Assembly (NCBI RefSeq): GCF_002206625.1
Contig: NZ_NGUP01000003.1
Location: forward strand, 125,275 to 176,967
Reading direction: 5' to 3'
DNA: 51,693 bases
Source: Polynucleobacter campilacus
GTDB lineage: Bacteria > Pseudomonadota > Gammaproteobacteria > Burkholderiales > Burkholderiaceae
Below the pieces are notes generated by a model. That model was not told the DNA's origin. It did not search any database and saw only the letters and a program-made list of their open reading frames with translations. The position numbers and the translations under genes are program-made. Of this stretch, positions 25,579 to 34,732 are shown in pieces. Each line of letters starts with the position of its first letter. Positions within the stretch are counted from its first letter, which is position 1.

Positions 25579-26790
25579 CTAATGAAATAAGGGTTGCTGT
25601 GATGGCGCATCGTCTGGCATCTCAGCATGTACAGCCTCTCCTGAGCGATCCGGAAATAGTGGCGCTCCACAATCATCACAGAGCTCTGGATCAAAGAGCA
25701 TTGCATGGCGGAATACGTCTTCAACACCAGCATCATGCAATGCGTCACATATCTTCTTAATCGGACTTTCATCATCCGACAAATCATTTAAAGCATCGCT
25801 TGCGACACTCTCACGGTCATATAAAGGCCAGATCACGCCATACATGATCTCTGAAGAGCCTTTTGCGCTAAAGGAAATGCGATATTCATCGGCCTGTTCT
25901 TCACCAAATGCACCGACTACACAAGATAAGCCAGGAGGCAATATACCCAAACTGCTCTCTAAGTAATTCACTGCGGCACGAATACTTAAAGGGCGCACAT
26001 GCTTATCAGCCAAACGGCAATTCGTGAAATAAGACTCTGGCAAAAGAAGTTCGAACTCGCAGCCTGGCAACAAAGAGGCCATCGGCTCATGCATCGCGTT
26101 TTGCCAGCCAATCAAGCTCACTCCGCGTTCTTGACGTGCCGGAGGTTCGGCTTGCCAACGGAAAATGGGGGTGCCACTCGGGGCGCTCAGGGCGGCAATA
26201 ATAAAACGCGGATCAGCCAAAACCGCAATCGTCTCAGACATATCTCGCAACTCTAACTTCACATCTTGATTGCAGATCGCTGCATTTGCCAAAGATTCAG
26301 TCAAGATACGCGTTTGACAGTGGGAGTGCGGCATCTGATCAATGCTATAGAGCCAAGGAACAATGGCAAGACGGGTATCGGGCGCTGCGATAGCAGAATG
26401 CAAAGCTTGTGCGATTGCTTCAACTATACTTGTTTGCAATGGCCCAGACGGAATTTGATAACGGGTATGCGCAACAATGGGCATTGCCAACAAGAGGACG
26501 TCCCACTCTTGTCCTTCGTGCTCCATCTTGAGAGATTCTGCCAAGGTTTCAGCAGAATCTGCAAGCACTTCAAAGGCTACGGTATTAATGCGAAAGGTTT
26601 GATCTAAGGCCGCATCAATCACATTTTGGTTTTGACTTTTCAGTAAGCGCATCAATCGAACATTCAGGCGCTCTTCCCAAAAGCGATCCTCTATTTGACT
26701 ACCAGAGGCGGCTAAAGAAATGGCATCCGCTACAAGCTTCTCAACCTCAGGAGAGCTCCGCTGCGAGGACTTGGTGCGATGTACAGCCAT
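25579..26790 (-). CDS. DUF2863 family protein
   Basis: The 403-residue soluble protein matches DUF2863, a family I recall from Betaproteobacteria with no known function. The C-terminus FDPELCDDCGAPLFPDRSGE has a Cys-x2-Cys pair that could bind metal, followed by EAVHAEMPDD. The N-terminal 100 residues look helical (LVADAISLAASGSQIEDRFW). There are no signal peptide or membrane segments. The start codon overlaps the yaaA stop by one base (TAATG), so the two are coupled. Confidence 0.82.
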   Translation of the reverse strand: MAVHRTKSSQRSSPEVEKLVADAISLAASGSQIEDRFWEERLNVRLMRLLKSQNQNVIDAALDQTFRINTVAFEVLADSAETLAESLKMEHEGQEWDVLLLAMPIVAHTRYQIPSGPLQTSIVEAIAQALHSAIAAPDTRLAIVPWLYSIDQMPHSHCQTRILTESLANAAICNQDVKLELRDMSETIAVLADPRFIIAALSAPSGTPIFRWQAEPPARQERGVSLIGWQNAMHEPMASLLPGCEFELLLPESYFTNCRLADKHVRPLSIRAAVNYLESSLGILPPGLSCVVGAFGEEQADEYRISFSAKGSSEIMYGVIWPLYDRESVASDALNDLSDDESPIKKICDALHDAGVEDVFRHAMLFDPELCDDCGAPLFPDRSGEAVHAEMPDDAPSQQPLFH

Positions 26791-27566
26791 TATTTTTTCT
26801 CTGCCCTTCTAAAGACCGGCTTATCAGGCTTAGATTCTGCCGCAAAATATTTGTAACCATCCAAATTGAAACCCTTTAAGTCTGCCGGATCAGTAATGCG
26901 ATTCTCAACCACATAACGCGCCATTAAACCGCGCGCCCGTTTGGCATAAAACGAAATAATTTTGTATTTTCCGTCTTTACCATCCTGAAATACCGGAGAA
27001 ATAATGGGGCAACCCAAGTCTTTAGGCTGCAAGACCTTGAAATACTCTTCAGAAGCTAAATTCAGCAGTACAGGCTTTTTTTGCTTTTCTAATATCTGCC
27101 TCAGTGAATCGCTGACCCGACTACCCCAAAAAGAATAGAGATCTTTTCCTCTCGCATTCTTGAATGCGGTGCCCATCTCTAGGCGGTAGGCTTGCATCAA
27201 ATCTAAGGGTCTCAAAGCACCATAAAGACCAGACAAAATCCGGACATGGTCCTGGGCAAAGTCGAGGGCCTTAGCATTGAGGGTTTTGACGTCAAAGCCA
27301 TCATAGACATCACCATCAAAAGCATAGATGGCTGGTTTGCTGTTCTCTGCGGTAAATTTCTTGGTCCAATCGCGGTAGCGACCCACATTTAAAGCGGCCA
27401 ATTGATCAGATAAACCCATCAACTTAGCCACATCCTGGGGGGATAGCTTTTTCAGATCGGCGATCAATTTGGCTGATTCTGAGACAAATTCAGGCAAGGT
27501 CGAGGTTTTGACCTTGACTGGAGTCTTGTAATCTAAGGATTTAGCGGGAGAAAGTACGATCAGCAT
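26790..27566 (-). CDS. yaaA: Peroxide stress protein YaaA (DUF328)
   Basis: YaaA lowers free intracellular iron during peroxide stress and protects DNA and proteins. The 258-residue protein matches along its length: [17 protein letters not shown] at the start, [15 protein letters not shown], the [20 protein letters not shown] signature and [19 protein letters not shown]. It is divergent from the aminotransferase gene, with about 60 bp between them. Confidence 0.94.
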   Translation of the reverse strand: MLIVLSPAKSLDYKTPVKVKTSTLPEFVSESAKLIADLKKLSPQDVAKLMGLSDQLAALNVGRYRDWTKKFTAENSKPAIYAFDGDVYDGFDVKTLNAKALDFAQDHVRILSGLYGALRPLDLMQAYRLEMGTAFKNARGKDLYSFWGSRVSDSLRQILEKQKKPVLLNLASEEYFKVLQPKDLGCPIISPVFQDGKDGKYKIISFYAKRARGLMARYVVENRITDPADLKGFNLDGYKYFAAESKPDKPVFRRAEKK

Positions 27567-27625
27567 GGCACAATTTGTATATGAATTTTTACCATTCTAG
27601 CGACTACTAGATTTCCCCGCCTTAA

Positions 27626-28825
27626 ATGACTGCACAAGAGATCTCCCCCTCCTTTCCAAGCCGCCTTCCCAATGTGGGAACGACCGTATTTACGATCATG
27701 TCTGCGCTGGCAGCAGAGCATCGGGCTATTAACCTAGGCCAAGGCTTTCCGGACTTTCCATGCGATCGCAAACTGCTCACTAGCGTGAACGACGCCATGC
27801 TCGCAGATCGAAACCAATACCCTCCCATGATTGGAATTACAGAGCTACGTAATGGCATTAGTCAGAAGATCAAAAATCTATATGGTCACTACTATGATCC
27901 CGAATCAGAAATCACCATCACCGCAGGCGGTACCCAAGGAATTTTGACGACTATTCTGGCTTGCGTTAGTCCTGGTGATGAAGTCGTGATCATTGAACCT
28001 GCTTACGATAGCTACCGACCTTCCATTGAATTAGCGGGCGGCAAAACCATTGCCGTATCGCTAGAGGTAAGACGTGATGCACACGGTCAAGTCGCTTCCT
28101 ATGAAATTCCTTGGGACGCTTTAGCCAAAGCCATCAATTCCAAAACACGCCTACTCATGATCAACTCTCCACATAATCCTACTGGCATGGTGTGGCAGAA
28201 AGCAGACTTAGATCGCCTAGCTCAGTTAGTGAAAAATACCTCTACCCTGATTTTGAGTGATGAGGTGTATGAACATATGGTCTATGAGGGTGCAGCGCAT
28301 CATAGCGTGGCTTCGCACCCAGAACTCGCTGCCAGAAGTTTTCTCATTTCTAGCTTTGGCAAAACCTATCATGTCACCGGCTGGAAGGTCGGCTACGTCG
28401 CCGCGCCACCAGCTTTGACAAAAGAGTTTCGTAAAGTTCACCAATTCAATGTCTTTACTGTCAATACGCCTATGCAATATGGCCTTGCCTCTTACCTAGC
28501 AGATGCATCGCATTACCTTAACCTGCCTGCCTTTTATCAAGCTAAGCGTAATTTTTTCCGAGCTGGTTTAGAGAAGACTGCTTTTAAATTGCTGCCAACA
28601 CCAGGCACTTACTTTCAGTGCGCAGATTACTCTGCGCTCAATATTCCACAAGCTAAATTGAATGAAGCTGATTTTTGTAAATGGCTTACAACTGAAATTG
28701 GTGTAGCAGCTATTCCCGTTTCTGCTTTTTATGATCGCCCTACTGAATCTGGCGTGATCCGTTTCTGTTTTGCCAAGCAAGAGCAGACTTTAGCGACAGC
28801 CTTGCAACGCCTACAATCTTTATAG
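27626..28825 (+). CDS. Methionine aminotransferase-like PLP enzyme (YbdL type)
   Basis: This fold-type I aminotransferase of class I/II is 399 residues long. The N-terminal INLGQGFPDFPCD and GTQGILTTILACVSPGDEV are typical of the kynurenine/methionine aminotransferase (YbdL) group. The PLP contacts are NSPHNPTGMVW and SDEVYEHMVYEG, and the Schiff-base lysine is in SSFGKTYHVTGWKVGY. The C-terminal RFCFAKQEQTL is the carboxylate-binding Arg region. A role in methionine salvage is inferred from the subgroup only. Confidence 0.9.
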   Translation: MTAQEISPSFPSRLPNVGTTVFTIMSALAAEHRAINLGQGFPDFPCDRKLLTSVNDAMLADRNQYPPMIGITELRNGISQKIKNLYGHYYDPESEITITAGGTQGILTTILACVSPGDEVVIIEPAYDSYRPSIELAGGKTIAVSLEVRRDAHGQVASYEIPWDALAKAINSKTRLLMINSPHNPTGMVWQKADLDRLAQLVKNTSTLILSDEVYEHMVYEGAAHHSVASHPELAARSFLISSFGKTYHVTGWKVGYVAAPPALTKEFRKVHQFNVFTVNTPMQYGLASYLADASHYLNLPAFYQAKRNFFRAGLEKTAFKLLPTPGTYFQCADYSALNIPQAKLNEADFCKWLTTEIGVAAIPVSAFYDRPTESGVIRFCFAKQEQTLATALQRLQSL

Positions 28826-28839
28826 AGAGACCTATAGCA

Positions 28840-29565
28840 ATGAAGAAATCAAACAATATGATCGATGTCTACAGTTGGCCAACACCGAATGGCCACAAAG
28901 TCCACGTTATGCTCGAGGAATGCGGCTATCGCCTGGGTAAGGATTGGAATGCTATTCCGATTAACATTGGTACCGGCGATCAATTTGCTAAAGACTTCTT
29001 AAAGATTAGCCCAAATAATAAGATTCCCGCTTTAGTTGACCCCAATGGACCAGATGGAAAACCCATCAGCATTTTTGAGTCAGGCGCTATCTTGCTGTAT
29101 CTCGCTAGTAAGACTGGCAAATTTCTTCCTAAGACAACTCGCGCCAAGTATGAAGTTTTGCAATGGCTAATGTTCCAAATGGGTGGCTTAGGACCGATGC
29201 TTGGGCAAAACCACCATTTCCGACTCTATGCGCCTGAGAAAATTGAGTACGCAATTAATCGCTATACCAATGAAGCCAAACGTTTATATGGTGTTCTCGA
29301 TCAGCAACTCAAAGATAATCCCTATATTGCCGGCAAAAGCTACTCCATAGCAGATATCGCTATTTTCCCTTGGACCCGCAATTGGAAAAATCAAGGTATG
29401 GAGATCAATGACTATCCCCATTTCAAGGCTTGGTTCGAAATGATTGGTGAGCGCCCCGCCGTCAAACGGGGTTGCGAAGTACTCACAGAATTCCGCAAGC
29501 CTTTGACTAATGACAAGGCTCGAGAGCAGTTATTTGGTTCAACACAGTATCAAAAGAGGAAATGA
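28840..29565 (+). CDS. Glutathione S-transferase family protein (YfcG/Nu-class-like)
   Basis: The 241-residue protein has an N-terminal thioredoxin-like domain beginning IDVYSWPTPNGHKVHVMLEE and the glutathione-binding NNKIPALVDPNG and FESGAILLYLASKTGKFLP. The helical C-terminal domain (YSIADIAIFPWTRNW) follows. The TPNGHKV motif in place of a catalytic Tyr/Ser fits YfcG-like Nu-class enzymes that act as disulfide-bond reductases. The start could also be the ATG seven codons later (MIDVYS). Its stop is one base before the next gene's ATG, so the two are coupled. Confidence 0.9.
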   Translation: MKKSNNMIDVYSWPTPNGHKVHVMLEECGYRLGKDWNAIPINIGTGDQFAKDFLKISPNNKIPALVDPNGPDGKPISIFESGAILLYLASKTGKFLPKTTRAKYEVLQWLMFQMGGLGPMLGQNHHFRLYAPEKIEYAINRYTNEAKRLYGVLDQQLKDNPYIAGKSYSIADIAIFPWTRNWKNQGMEINDYPHFKAWFEMIGERPAVKRGCEVLTEFRKPLTNDKAREQLFGSTQYQKRK

Positions 29566-29566
29566 A

Positions 29567-30421
29567 ATGAAGATTGAATCAGTTGGCGTGATCGGTGCAG
29601 GAACGATGGGCAATGGTATTGCGCAGGTTTGCGCTGTTGCCGGACTAGACGTCGTCATGGTGGATATCAATGAAGCGGCTGTGCAGCGTGGCTTAGATCA
29701 GATCAGCAAAAGCCTAGATCGCCTTATTAAAAAAGAAACACTGACTGCCGATGGAAAAGCAGCAGCGCTAAAGCGCATTAAAGGCAGTACCTCTTATGCT
29801 GATTTAAAAGGCTTGGGTTTTGTTATTGAAGCTGCTACCGAAAACCAGGCAGTCAAAGAAAAAATTCTCAAGCAAGTTGATGAGATCGTGAGCAAAGACA
29901 CCATCATTGCGACTAATACTTCCTCCCTGTCTATTACCAAGTTAGCCGCGCTAGACTCAAATCCAGGCCGGTTTATCGGAATGCACTTCTTCAATCCACC
30001 GCCCCTCATGGCTTTGGTAGAGGTTATTCGTGGCCTACAAACCAGTGATGCAACCCATGCCGCGATTATTGACATGGCCAAGCGTGTCGGCAAAGAACCG
30101 ATCACGGTAAAAAATTCGCCAGGGTTTGTGGTAAACCGCATTTTGTTACCAATGATTAATGAGGCATTCTTTGTATTGTCAGAAGGACTAGCTAGCCCTG
30201 AAGATATTGATGCTGGAATGAAGTTAGGCTGTAATCAACCGATTGGTCCTTTAGCTTTAGCTGATCTGATCGGTTTGGATACTTGCCTGGCAGTCATGGA
30301 AGTGTATTTTGAAAACTTCAGCGACTCTAAATATCGTCCGTGCCCTCTCCTTCGCGAAATGGTAGCGGCTGGTTACCTCGGTCGCAAAACCGGTCGCGGT
30401 GTTTATACCTACGATCAATAA
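29567..30421 (+). CDS. 3-Hydroxybutyryl-CoA dehydrogenase
   Basis: The enzyme interconverts acetoacetyl-CoA and 3-hydroxybutyryl-CoA with NAD(P), as in short-chain fatty acid or PHB-related metabolism. The 284-residue length is the single-function FadB2/Hbd form. It has the dinucleotide loop VGVIGAGTMGNGIAQVCA, the catalytic His in GRFIGMHFFNPPPLMALVE, and PGFVVNRILLPMINEAFF. I chose the ATG at 29567, after GAGGAAATGAA, over an upstream in-frame ATG at 29510 inside the GST gene. Confidence 0.93.
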   Translation: MKIESVGVIGAGTMGNGIAQVCAVAGLDVVMVDINEAAVQRGLDQISKSLDRLIKKETLTADGKAAALKRIKGSTSYADLKGLGFVIEAATENQAVKEKILKQVDEIVSKDTIIATNTSSLSITKLAALDSNPGRFIGMHFFNPPPLMALVEVIRGLQTSDATHAAIIDMAKRVGKEPITVKNSPGFVVNRILLPMINEAFFVLSEGLASPEDIDAGMKLGCNQPIGPLALADLIGLDTCLAVMEVYFENFSDSKYRPCPLLREMVAAGYLGRKTGRGVYTYDQ

Positions 30422-30457
30422 GCCCCATCAATTAATCCCTCCAATACTGAAGCGCTC

Positions 30458-30937
30458 GTGAACCCAATTCCACCTCTATTACAAAAACTAGCCTACGCTG
30501 GTCTGATTCCTTTTATTGGGCTTGCATTAATGGTGCAATTAGCACCAACCCCCTTAAATTATTTAAGCGCAGAATCTCTGGCAGGTTATGGCGCAGTCAT
30601 TACTGCATTTATGGGAGCCTTACATTGGGGCGCTAATCTACATACTTTAGGCAAGGCGCCTAGTGGTGATCGCTGGATTGATCGTAATGCTTGGATTTGG
30701 GGTGTTATTCCTGCTCTTGTCGCTTGGCTTGCACTGCATATCTACATTCCAGTGGGCTTATTAATCATGGCATCCACCTTAATTATTCAGCGCAATATTG
30801 ATCAGAACACTTATCAATATTATTTTTCTGATGAAGTTGCGAGGAGCGCTTTTATGACGATTCGTAATCGCTTAACTTATATCGCTGCCGCTTGCTTGAC
30901 ATGGGCTGCCATCGTTATTCTCTTTATCCAAGCATGA
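30458..30937 (+). CDS. DUF3429 family membrane protein
   Basis: The 159-residue protein has about five hydrophobic segments and matches DUF3429, with the family core LAGYGAVITAFMGALHWG. Function is unknown. The likely start is a GTG at 30458 with no clear ribosome-binding site, so the exact start is uncertain. Four bases separate its stop from rarA, suggesting cotranscription with it. Confidence 0.8.
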   Translation: MNPIPPLLQKLAYAGLIPFIGLALMVQLAPTPLNYLSAESLAGYGAVITAFMGALHWGANLHTLGKAPSGDRWIDRNAWIWGVIPALVAWLALHIYIPVGLLIMASTLIIQRNIDQNTYQYYFSDEVARSAFMTIRNRLTYIAAACLTWAAIVILFIQA

Positions 30938-30941
30938 TTTA

Positions 30942-32255
30942 ATGAGTAGTCTTTTCGATAGCACTCCTCCGCCACCCTTAGCGGAAGCATTGCGCCCGAA
31001 AACCATTGAAGAAGTTATTGGACAAACCCATTTATTAGCCCCAGGTAAGCCACTCAATCTAGCATTTGCTTCTGGCAAGCCACACTCCATGATTTTGTGG
31101 GGACCTCCGGGTGTTGGCAAAACGACTTTAGCTCGTCTTTCAGCAAAAGCCTTTGATCGTGAATTCATTGCAATCTCTGCAGTATTGGCTGGAGTCAAAG
31201 AGATACGTGAAGCCATTGAAAAAGCCCAGCAAAATATGGCGCAATACGGCAAGCAAACTATCTTATTTGTCGATGAGATCCATCGCTTTAATAAGAGCCA
31301 GCAAGATGCTCTGCTACCACATGTGGAATCGGGCTTATTTACTTTTATTGGCGCCACTACTGAGAATCCCTCATTTGAAGTGAACTCAGCACTTCTATCT
31401 CGTGCCCAGGTCTACGTTCTGAAGTCCTTAACTGCAGATGAGCTCAAGCAACTATTTAAACGTGCACATCAACATGCCATGCCGGATGTGCAATTTGACG
31501 ATAGCGCAATAAATACCCTGATCTCGAATGCTGATGGTGATGCTCGTCGTCTATTAAATCTGCTTGAACAAATCCGAAATGCCGCTCTAACGCCAAACTC
31601 TCCCATTAAGGTCGTTGACCAAGTCTTTATTGAAAATGCTCTCACTACTCAAGCACGTCGTTTTGATAAGGGTGGTGATCAGTTTTATGACCAGATTTCT
31701 GCGCTACATAAATCAGTACGAGGCTCTGACCCAGATGCAGCGCTCTATTGGTTTTGTCGGATGCTTGATGGCGGCGCAGATCCTCGTTACCTAGCGCGCC
31801 GCATTATTCGGATGGCTTGGGAAGATATTGGTTTGGCCGATCCTAGGGCCATGCAATTGGCAAATGATGCTGCGCAGACATTTGAAAGATTAGGCTCGCC
31901 TGAAGGTGAGCTTGCTCTGGGTCAAGCAGTAGTGTATCTAGCAGTAGCTTCAAAAAGTAATGCTAGCTACAACGCGTTTAATGCTGCACGCGCTTATGTT
32001 GCGCAGGACCAATCTCAAGCTGTACCTAACCATCTACGCAATGCGCCAACCAAACTCATGAAAGAGCTTGGGCATGGCAAGGAGTATCGCTACGCCCATG
32101 ATGAGCCACACGGCTATGCTGCTGGTGAGTCTTATTTGCCTGAGGGAATGCCAGAGCCCCACTGGTATGAACCTGTTGAGCGTGGACTGGAGAGTCAAAT
32201 TAAAGAAAAGATTGCTTTCTTACGCAAACTCGATGCTGAACATCAAAAGAAATAG
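30942..32255 (+). CDS. rarA: Replication-associated recombination protein A (RarA/MgsA)
   Basis: RarA is a AAA+ ATPase related to clamp-loader and RuvB proteins that acts at stalled replication forks. It shows PLAEALRPKTIEEVIGQTHL, Walker A WGPPGVGKTTLARLSAK, Walker B LFVDEIHRFNKSQQDALLP, sensor IGATTENPSFEVNSALLSR, and the C-terminal tetramerisation and MgsA domain (SDPDAALYWFCRMLDGGADP). It is 437 residues long, normal for the family. Confidence 0.95.
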   Translation: MSSLFDSTPPPPLAEALRPKTIEEVIGQTHLLAPGKPLNLAFASGKPHSMILWGPPGVGKTTLARLSAKAFDREFIAISAVLAGVKEIREAIEKAQQNMAQYGKQTILFVDEIHRFNKSQQDALLPHVESGLFTFIGATTENPSFEVNSALLSRAQVYVLKSLTADELKQLFKRAHQHAMPDVQFDDSAINTLISNADGDARRLLNLLEQIRNAALTPNSPIKVVDQVFIENALTTQARRFDKGGDQFYDQISALHKSVRGSDPDAALYWFCRMLDGGADPRYLARRIIRMAWEDIGLADPRAMQLANDAAQTFERLGSPEGELALGQAVVYLAVASKSNASYNAFNAARAYVAQDQSQAVPNHLRNAPTKLMKELGHGKEYRYAHDEPHGYAAGESYLPEGMPEPHWYEPVERGLESQIKEKIAFLRKLDAEHQKK

Positions 32256-32265
32256 GAATGCGCAA

Positions 32266-32889
32266 ATGAGTGAGAAAACTTCAGCCACTTTGTATTACGA
32301 CATTATTTCGCCTTTCGCCTATCTTTATGTGAAACAAAGACAGCGTCTGAAACAGCTTGATATCAAGCCAGTGCCTGTTCTTCTAGGCGGCCTTTTAAGG
32401 TCCACTGATAATGTAGGTCCGGGAGAAGTGGCTGCCAAGAGGCCGCATACCTATCAATTTTGCGTATGGCAAGCAGAAAAATTAGGCATCCCCCTTCGTT
32501 TTCCTGAGCACCACCCTTTCATGACAGTGGCAGCCCAACGTCTTCTAGTGCAAGAAAAAGCCGACTGGGCAATGGTAGAGCGTGCCTTTGATTATGTTTG
32601 GATTGAAGGTAAAGATCCCAATCTTTCTTGGTCAGAGTTTTGCGTCTATCTCGGTTTATCGCCGGATACAGCAAAACCTGAGAGTCCTGAGGTAAAAGCT
32701 GCCTTAGTTGCGAATACCAATCAAGCTAAAGCAGATGGTGCCTTTGGGGTGCCTACCCTCATTCTCAATCAACATTGCTTTTGGGGTCTTGATACCATCG
32801 ATTGGGCACTCGATTATCTTGCCAGGCCAGGGATGTTCGAAGAAGCCTCCTATGCCTATGCTGGGAATGTTCCCAACGGTCTTACCTAA
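32266..32889 (+). CDS. 2-Hydroxychromene-2-carboxylate isomerase family protein (DsbA-like fold)
   Basis: The 207-residue protein matches the HCCA isomerase/kappa-GST-like family, whose founding member isomerises an intermediate of naphthalene degradation with glutathione. Landmarks are YYDIISPFAYLYVKQRQRL (with the conserved Ser-Pro), PVLLGGLLRSTDNVGPGEVA and GAFGVPTLILNQHCFWGLD. I placed the start at the ATG at 32266; the longer frame from 32068 lies over rarA. A naphthalene-specific role is unlikely, since no aromatic pathway genes are nearby. Confidence 0.88.
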   Translation: MSEKTSATLYYDIISPFAYLYVKQRQRLKQLDIKPVPVLLGGLLRSTDNVGPGEVAAKRPHTYQFCVWQAEKLGIPLRFPEHHPFMTVAAQRLLVQEKADWAMVERAFDYVWIEGKDPNLSWSEFCVYLGLSPDTAKPESPEVKAALVANTNQAKADGAFGVPTLILNQHCFWGLDTIDWALDYLARPGMFEEASYAYAGNVPNGLT

Positions 32890-32937
32890 TACTTTGCACA
32901 ATACAATGGTTCTATTCATTTCATTCAAGGAGTCTTT

Positions 32938-33513
32938 ATGCGTAAGCTTTTCACCAGCCTAGTCCTCGCTGCCGCTTGTATTACTAGCCAAGCAGTTATT
33001 GCTGGCCCTCAGGTTGAATTCAAAACTACTCTGGGTAACTTTGTCGTTGAGCTAGATGATGTAAAGGCACCGAAGACTACTGCCAACTTTTTGAACTACG
33101 TGAAGAGTGGTTTTTATAATGGCACCATCTTTCATCGCGTCATTGATGGCTTCATGATTCAAGGTGGTGGCTTTACTCCAGACCTCAATCAAAAGTCGAC
33201 CAATTCCCCAGTTGTTTCAGAGGCGCAAAATGGTTTAAGGAATAATCGTTACACCATTGCGATGGCACGTACATCTGATCCAGATTCTGCCACTTCCCAA
33301 TTCTTCATCAACGTCAATGACAATGTCGCACTGGACTTCCCCAATGCCATGGGCAATGGCTATACCGTTTTTGGCAAAGTGATTTCTGGCACACAAACCA
33401 TTGATACCATCCGCAAGGTGCCGACAATGGTTGCTCCAGCCCCACGCATGGGCAGAATGGCCGACGTTCCTTCTAAGACAGTGACGATTGAATCAGCTAC
33501 CCTGCTGAAATAA
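32938..33513 (+). CDS. Periplasmic peptidyl-prolyl cis-trans isomerase (cyclophilin, PpiA-like)
   Basis: Cyclophilins speed proline isomerisation in protein folding. Residues 1-22 are a signal peptide ending VIAGP, so the protein acts in the periplasm. The core has FHRVIDGFMIQGGGF with the catalytic Arg, ARTSDPDSATSQFFINVNDN, and GYTVFGKVISGTQTIDTI. The AAGGAG ribosome-binding site precedes the ATG by seven bases. It is 191 residues long, normal for this class. Confidence 0.93.
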   Translation: MRKLFTSLVLAAACITSQAVIAGPQVEFKTTLGNFVVELDDVKAPKTTANFLNYVKSGFYNGTIFHRVIDGFMIQGGGFTPDLNQKSTNSPVVSEAQNGLRNNRYTIAMARTSDPDSATSQFFINVNDNVALDFPNAMGNGYTVFGKVISGTQTIDTIRKVPTMVAPAPRMGRMADVPSKTVTIESATLLK

Positions 33514-33536
33514 ATAGAAGAGATAGGTCAGCCGCA

Positions 33537-33743
33537 ATGATTTTGCTCGATGATGCGCAAAGTACAGCGGCCAAACCGTCTAGTCGCCATTATGAAAGCC
33601 CGCTCCATTATTGGCGGATTCTTTCTACTGGTGATAACTCACTGGATTTATCGGCCACTCAGACTTGTTTAGCCCAAATTGCGACAGCTCTTGATAGAGG
33701 GGAGTTTGTTGTTGCTGCACTATCGCACCCATATGGGCATTGA
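33537..33743 (+). pseudogene. N-terminal fragment resembling aminodeoxychorismate synthase component I (PabB)
   Basis: The 68-residue frame reads MILLDDAQSTAAKPSSRHYE near the start and IATALDRGEFVVAALSHPYG at the end. This looks like the first 70 residues of betaproteobacterial PabB or PabB-PabC (LLDDA...SRLY, then a segment ending in a VVAALxYExG-type motif). The rest of the chorismate-binding domain is missing: the DNA switches to an M23 peptidase in another frame. The assignment is from memory and moderate. It probably marks a deletion joining two genes. Confidence 0.5.
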
Positions 33744-34122
33744 TTATGCTGCCCCAACCGGCACCCCTGTCTTTAGCGTAGCGAATGGCAAAGTTGCTCA
33801 TCTTGGCTATAGCGGCGCCTTTGGTAATCTCATTATTTTGGAGCACCCCGGCAACTATCACACCTACTATGCACACCTCAGCAACTATAACGTTGAGCTT
33901 GCAGTAGGCAATGAAGTGCGCCGCGGCTTGGAGATTGGCTATGTTGGATCAACTGGAAGATCAACCGGTCCACATCTCCATTTTGAATTGAGAAAAAATG
34001 GTATCTATGTTGATCCATACGCAATCAAGACTCAGCTCGATTTATGGTCTATGCGAAACAATGAAAGCGGTCAGCTCACAAGAGAAATTCTTTTGCTAGG
34101 AAGCCCTATCAAATTGAATTGA
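33679..34122 (+). pseudogene. C-terminal fragment of an M23-family (LytM) zinc peptidase
   Basis: The frame carries a nearly complete M23 domain: HMGIDYAAPTGTPVFSVANG (zinc ligands His and Asp), LIILEHPGNYHTYYAHLS, and TGRSTGPHLHFELRKNG (HxH ligands). Family members cut peptidoglycan cross-links or activate amidases from the periplasm. There is no signal peptide, membrane segment or N-terminal regulatory domain; the frame opens inside the upstream PabB-like fragment in another frame. A 5'-truncated remnant is the best reading. The 3' end is normal, and two hairpins follow. Confidence 0.75.
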
Positions 34123-34129
34123 TAGGGCT
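34102..34129 (+). terminator. Hairpin spanning the M23 stop codon
   Basis: AGCCCTATCAA (34102-34112) pairs perfectly with TTGATAGGGCT (34119-34129) around a six-base loop that includes the last codons of the M23 frame. The T-run after it is short, so it may be a weak terminator or a protective 3' hairpin. Confidence 0.5.
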
Positions 34130-34154
34130 TTGGAGAAAACCCTGACCTAGAAAT

Positions 34155-34184
34155 AAAAATAGGGTCCATATGGACCCTATTTTT
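34155..34184. terminator. Bidirectional terminator between the M23 remnant and uspA-like gene
   Basis: A perfect 30-bp palindrome is centred at 34169/34170: ATAGGGTCC on the left pairs with GGACCCTAT on the right, with an A-run on one side and a T-run on the other. The genes on the two sides converge, so it can stop transcripts from both directions. Confidence 0.85.
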
Positions 34185-34207
34185 TTAAGTAATGAAAAAT
34201 TACTTGA

Positions 34208-34648
34208 TCAGCCGAGAACCAATACCGGCAATTTTGAATGCACAATCACCTCATGTGTCTCACTACCAAGCAAAAAGCCTTTTATGCCAGTGCGTTTATG
34301 TGATGCCATCACAATGACATCTGCTTTTGATTTTTTAGCCCCATCCAAAATGCCTTCGGATAAAGTGGAATTAGAGATATGTAGTGTTTTTGCTTTGATG
34401 CCTACGCCCAAAGCAGTAGCAGCTTTTTTAAAGACATCTTTTGCGTATACATCGCAGGCTTTCTGGTGATCTTTTTGAGTAATTCCATAGCCTAAAGTAC
34501 TATCAGAATACACCATTGGCGGCAAAGAGTCGGAGACATACACTAAGGTCACAGCAGCGCCATCAGCTTTTGCAAGCTGCGCCACTTTCTTCAAAGATTT
34601 TTTGCTGGTATCTGAGCCATCAACCGGCACCAATAAATGTTTAAACAT
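34208..34648 (-). CDS. Universal stress protein (UspA family)
   Basis: The 146-residue single-domain protein begins MFKHLLVPVDGSDTSKKSLK and ends LGSETHEVIVHSKLPVLVLG, both typical of UspA. The ATP-binding pattern G-x2-G-x9-G-S is only partly kept: the segment reads ASHKRTGIKGFLLGS, so the first two glycines are Ala and Lys while the final GS remains. ATP binding may therefore be weak or absent. It is a lone gene flanked by a bidirectional terminator. Confidence 0.93.
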   Translation of the reverse strand: MFKHLLVPVDGSDTSKKSLKKVAQLAKADGAAVTLVYVSDSLPPMVYSDSTLGYGITQKDHQKACDVYAKDVFKKAATALGVGIKAKTLHISNSTLSEGILDGAKKSKADVIVMASHKRTGIKGFLLGSETHEVIVHSKLPVLVLG

Positions 34649-34732
34649 ATTGACTCCCTTTAAATTGAACTACTGATTTATACTTTCTATCATATTCTTA
34701 TTAGGCTGTAACGGCCAACAAAGGAGACTTAA

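Noticed and set aside
32068..32265. N-terminal extension of the HCCA isomerase-like gene
   Set aside because: The extension lies over rarA in another frame; the family N-terminus begins right after the ATG at 32266.
33679..34122. Functional cytoplasmic M23 peptidase
   Set aside because: The zinc ligands are present, but there is no export signal or N-terminal domain, and the frame opens inside an unrelated gene fragment, so truncation is more likely.
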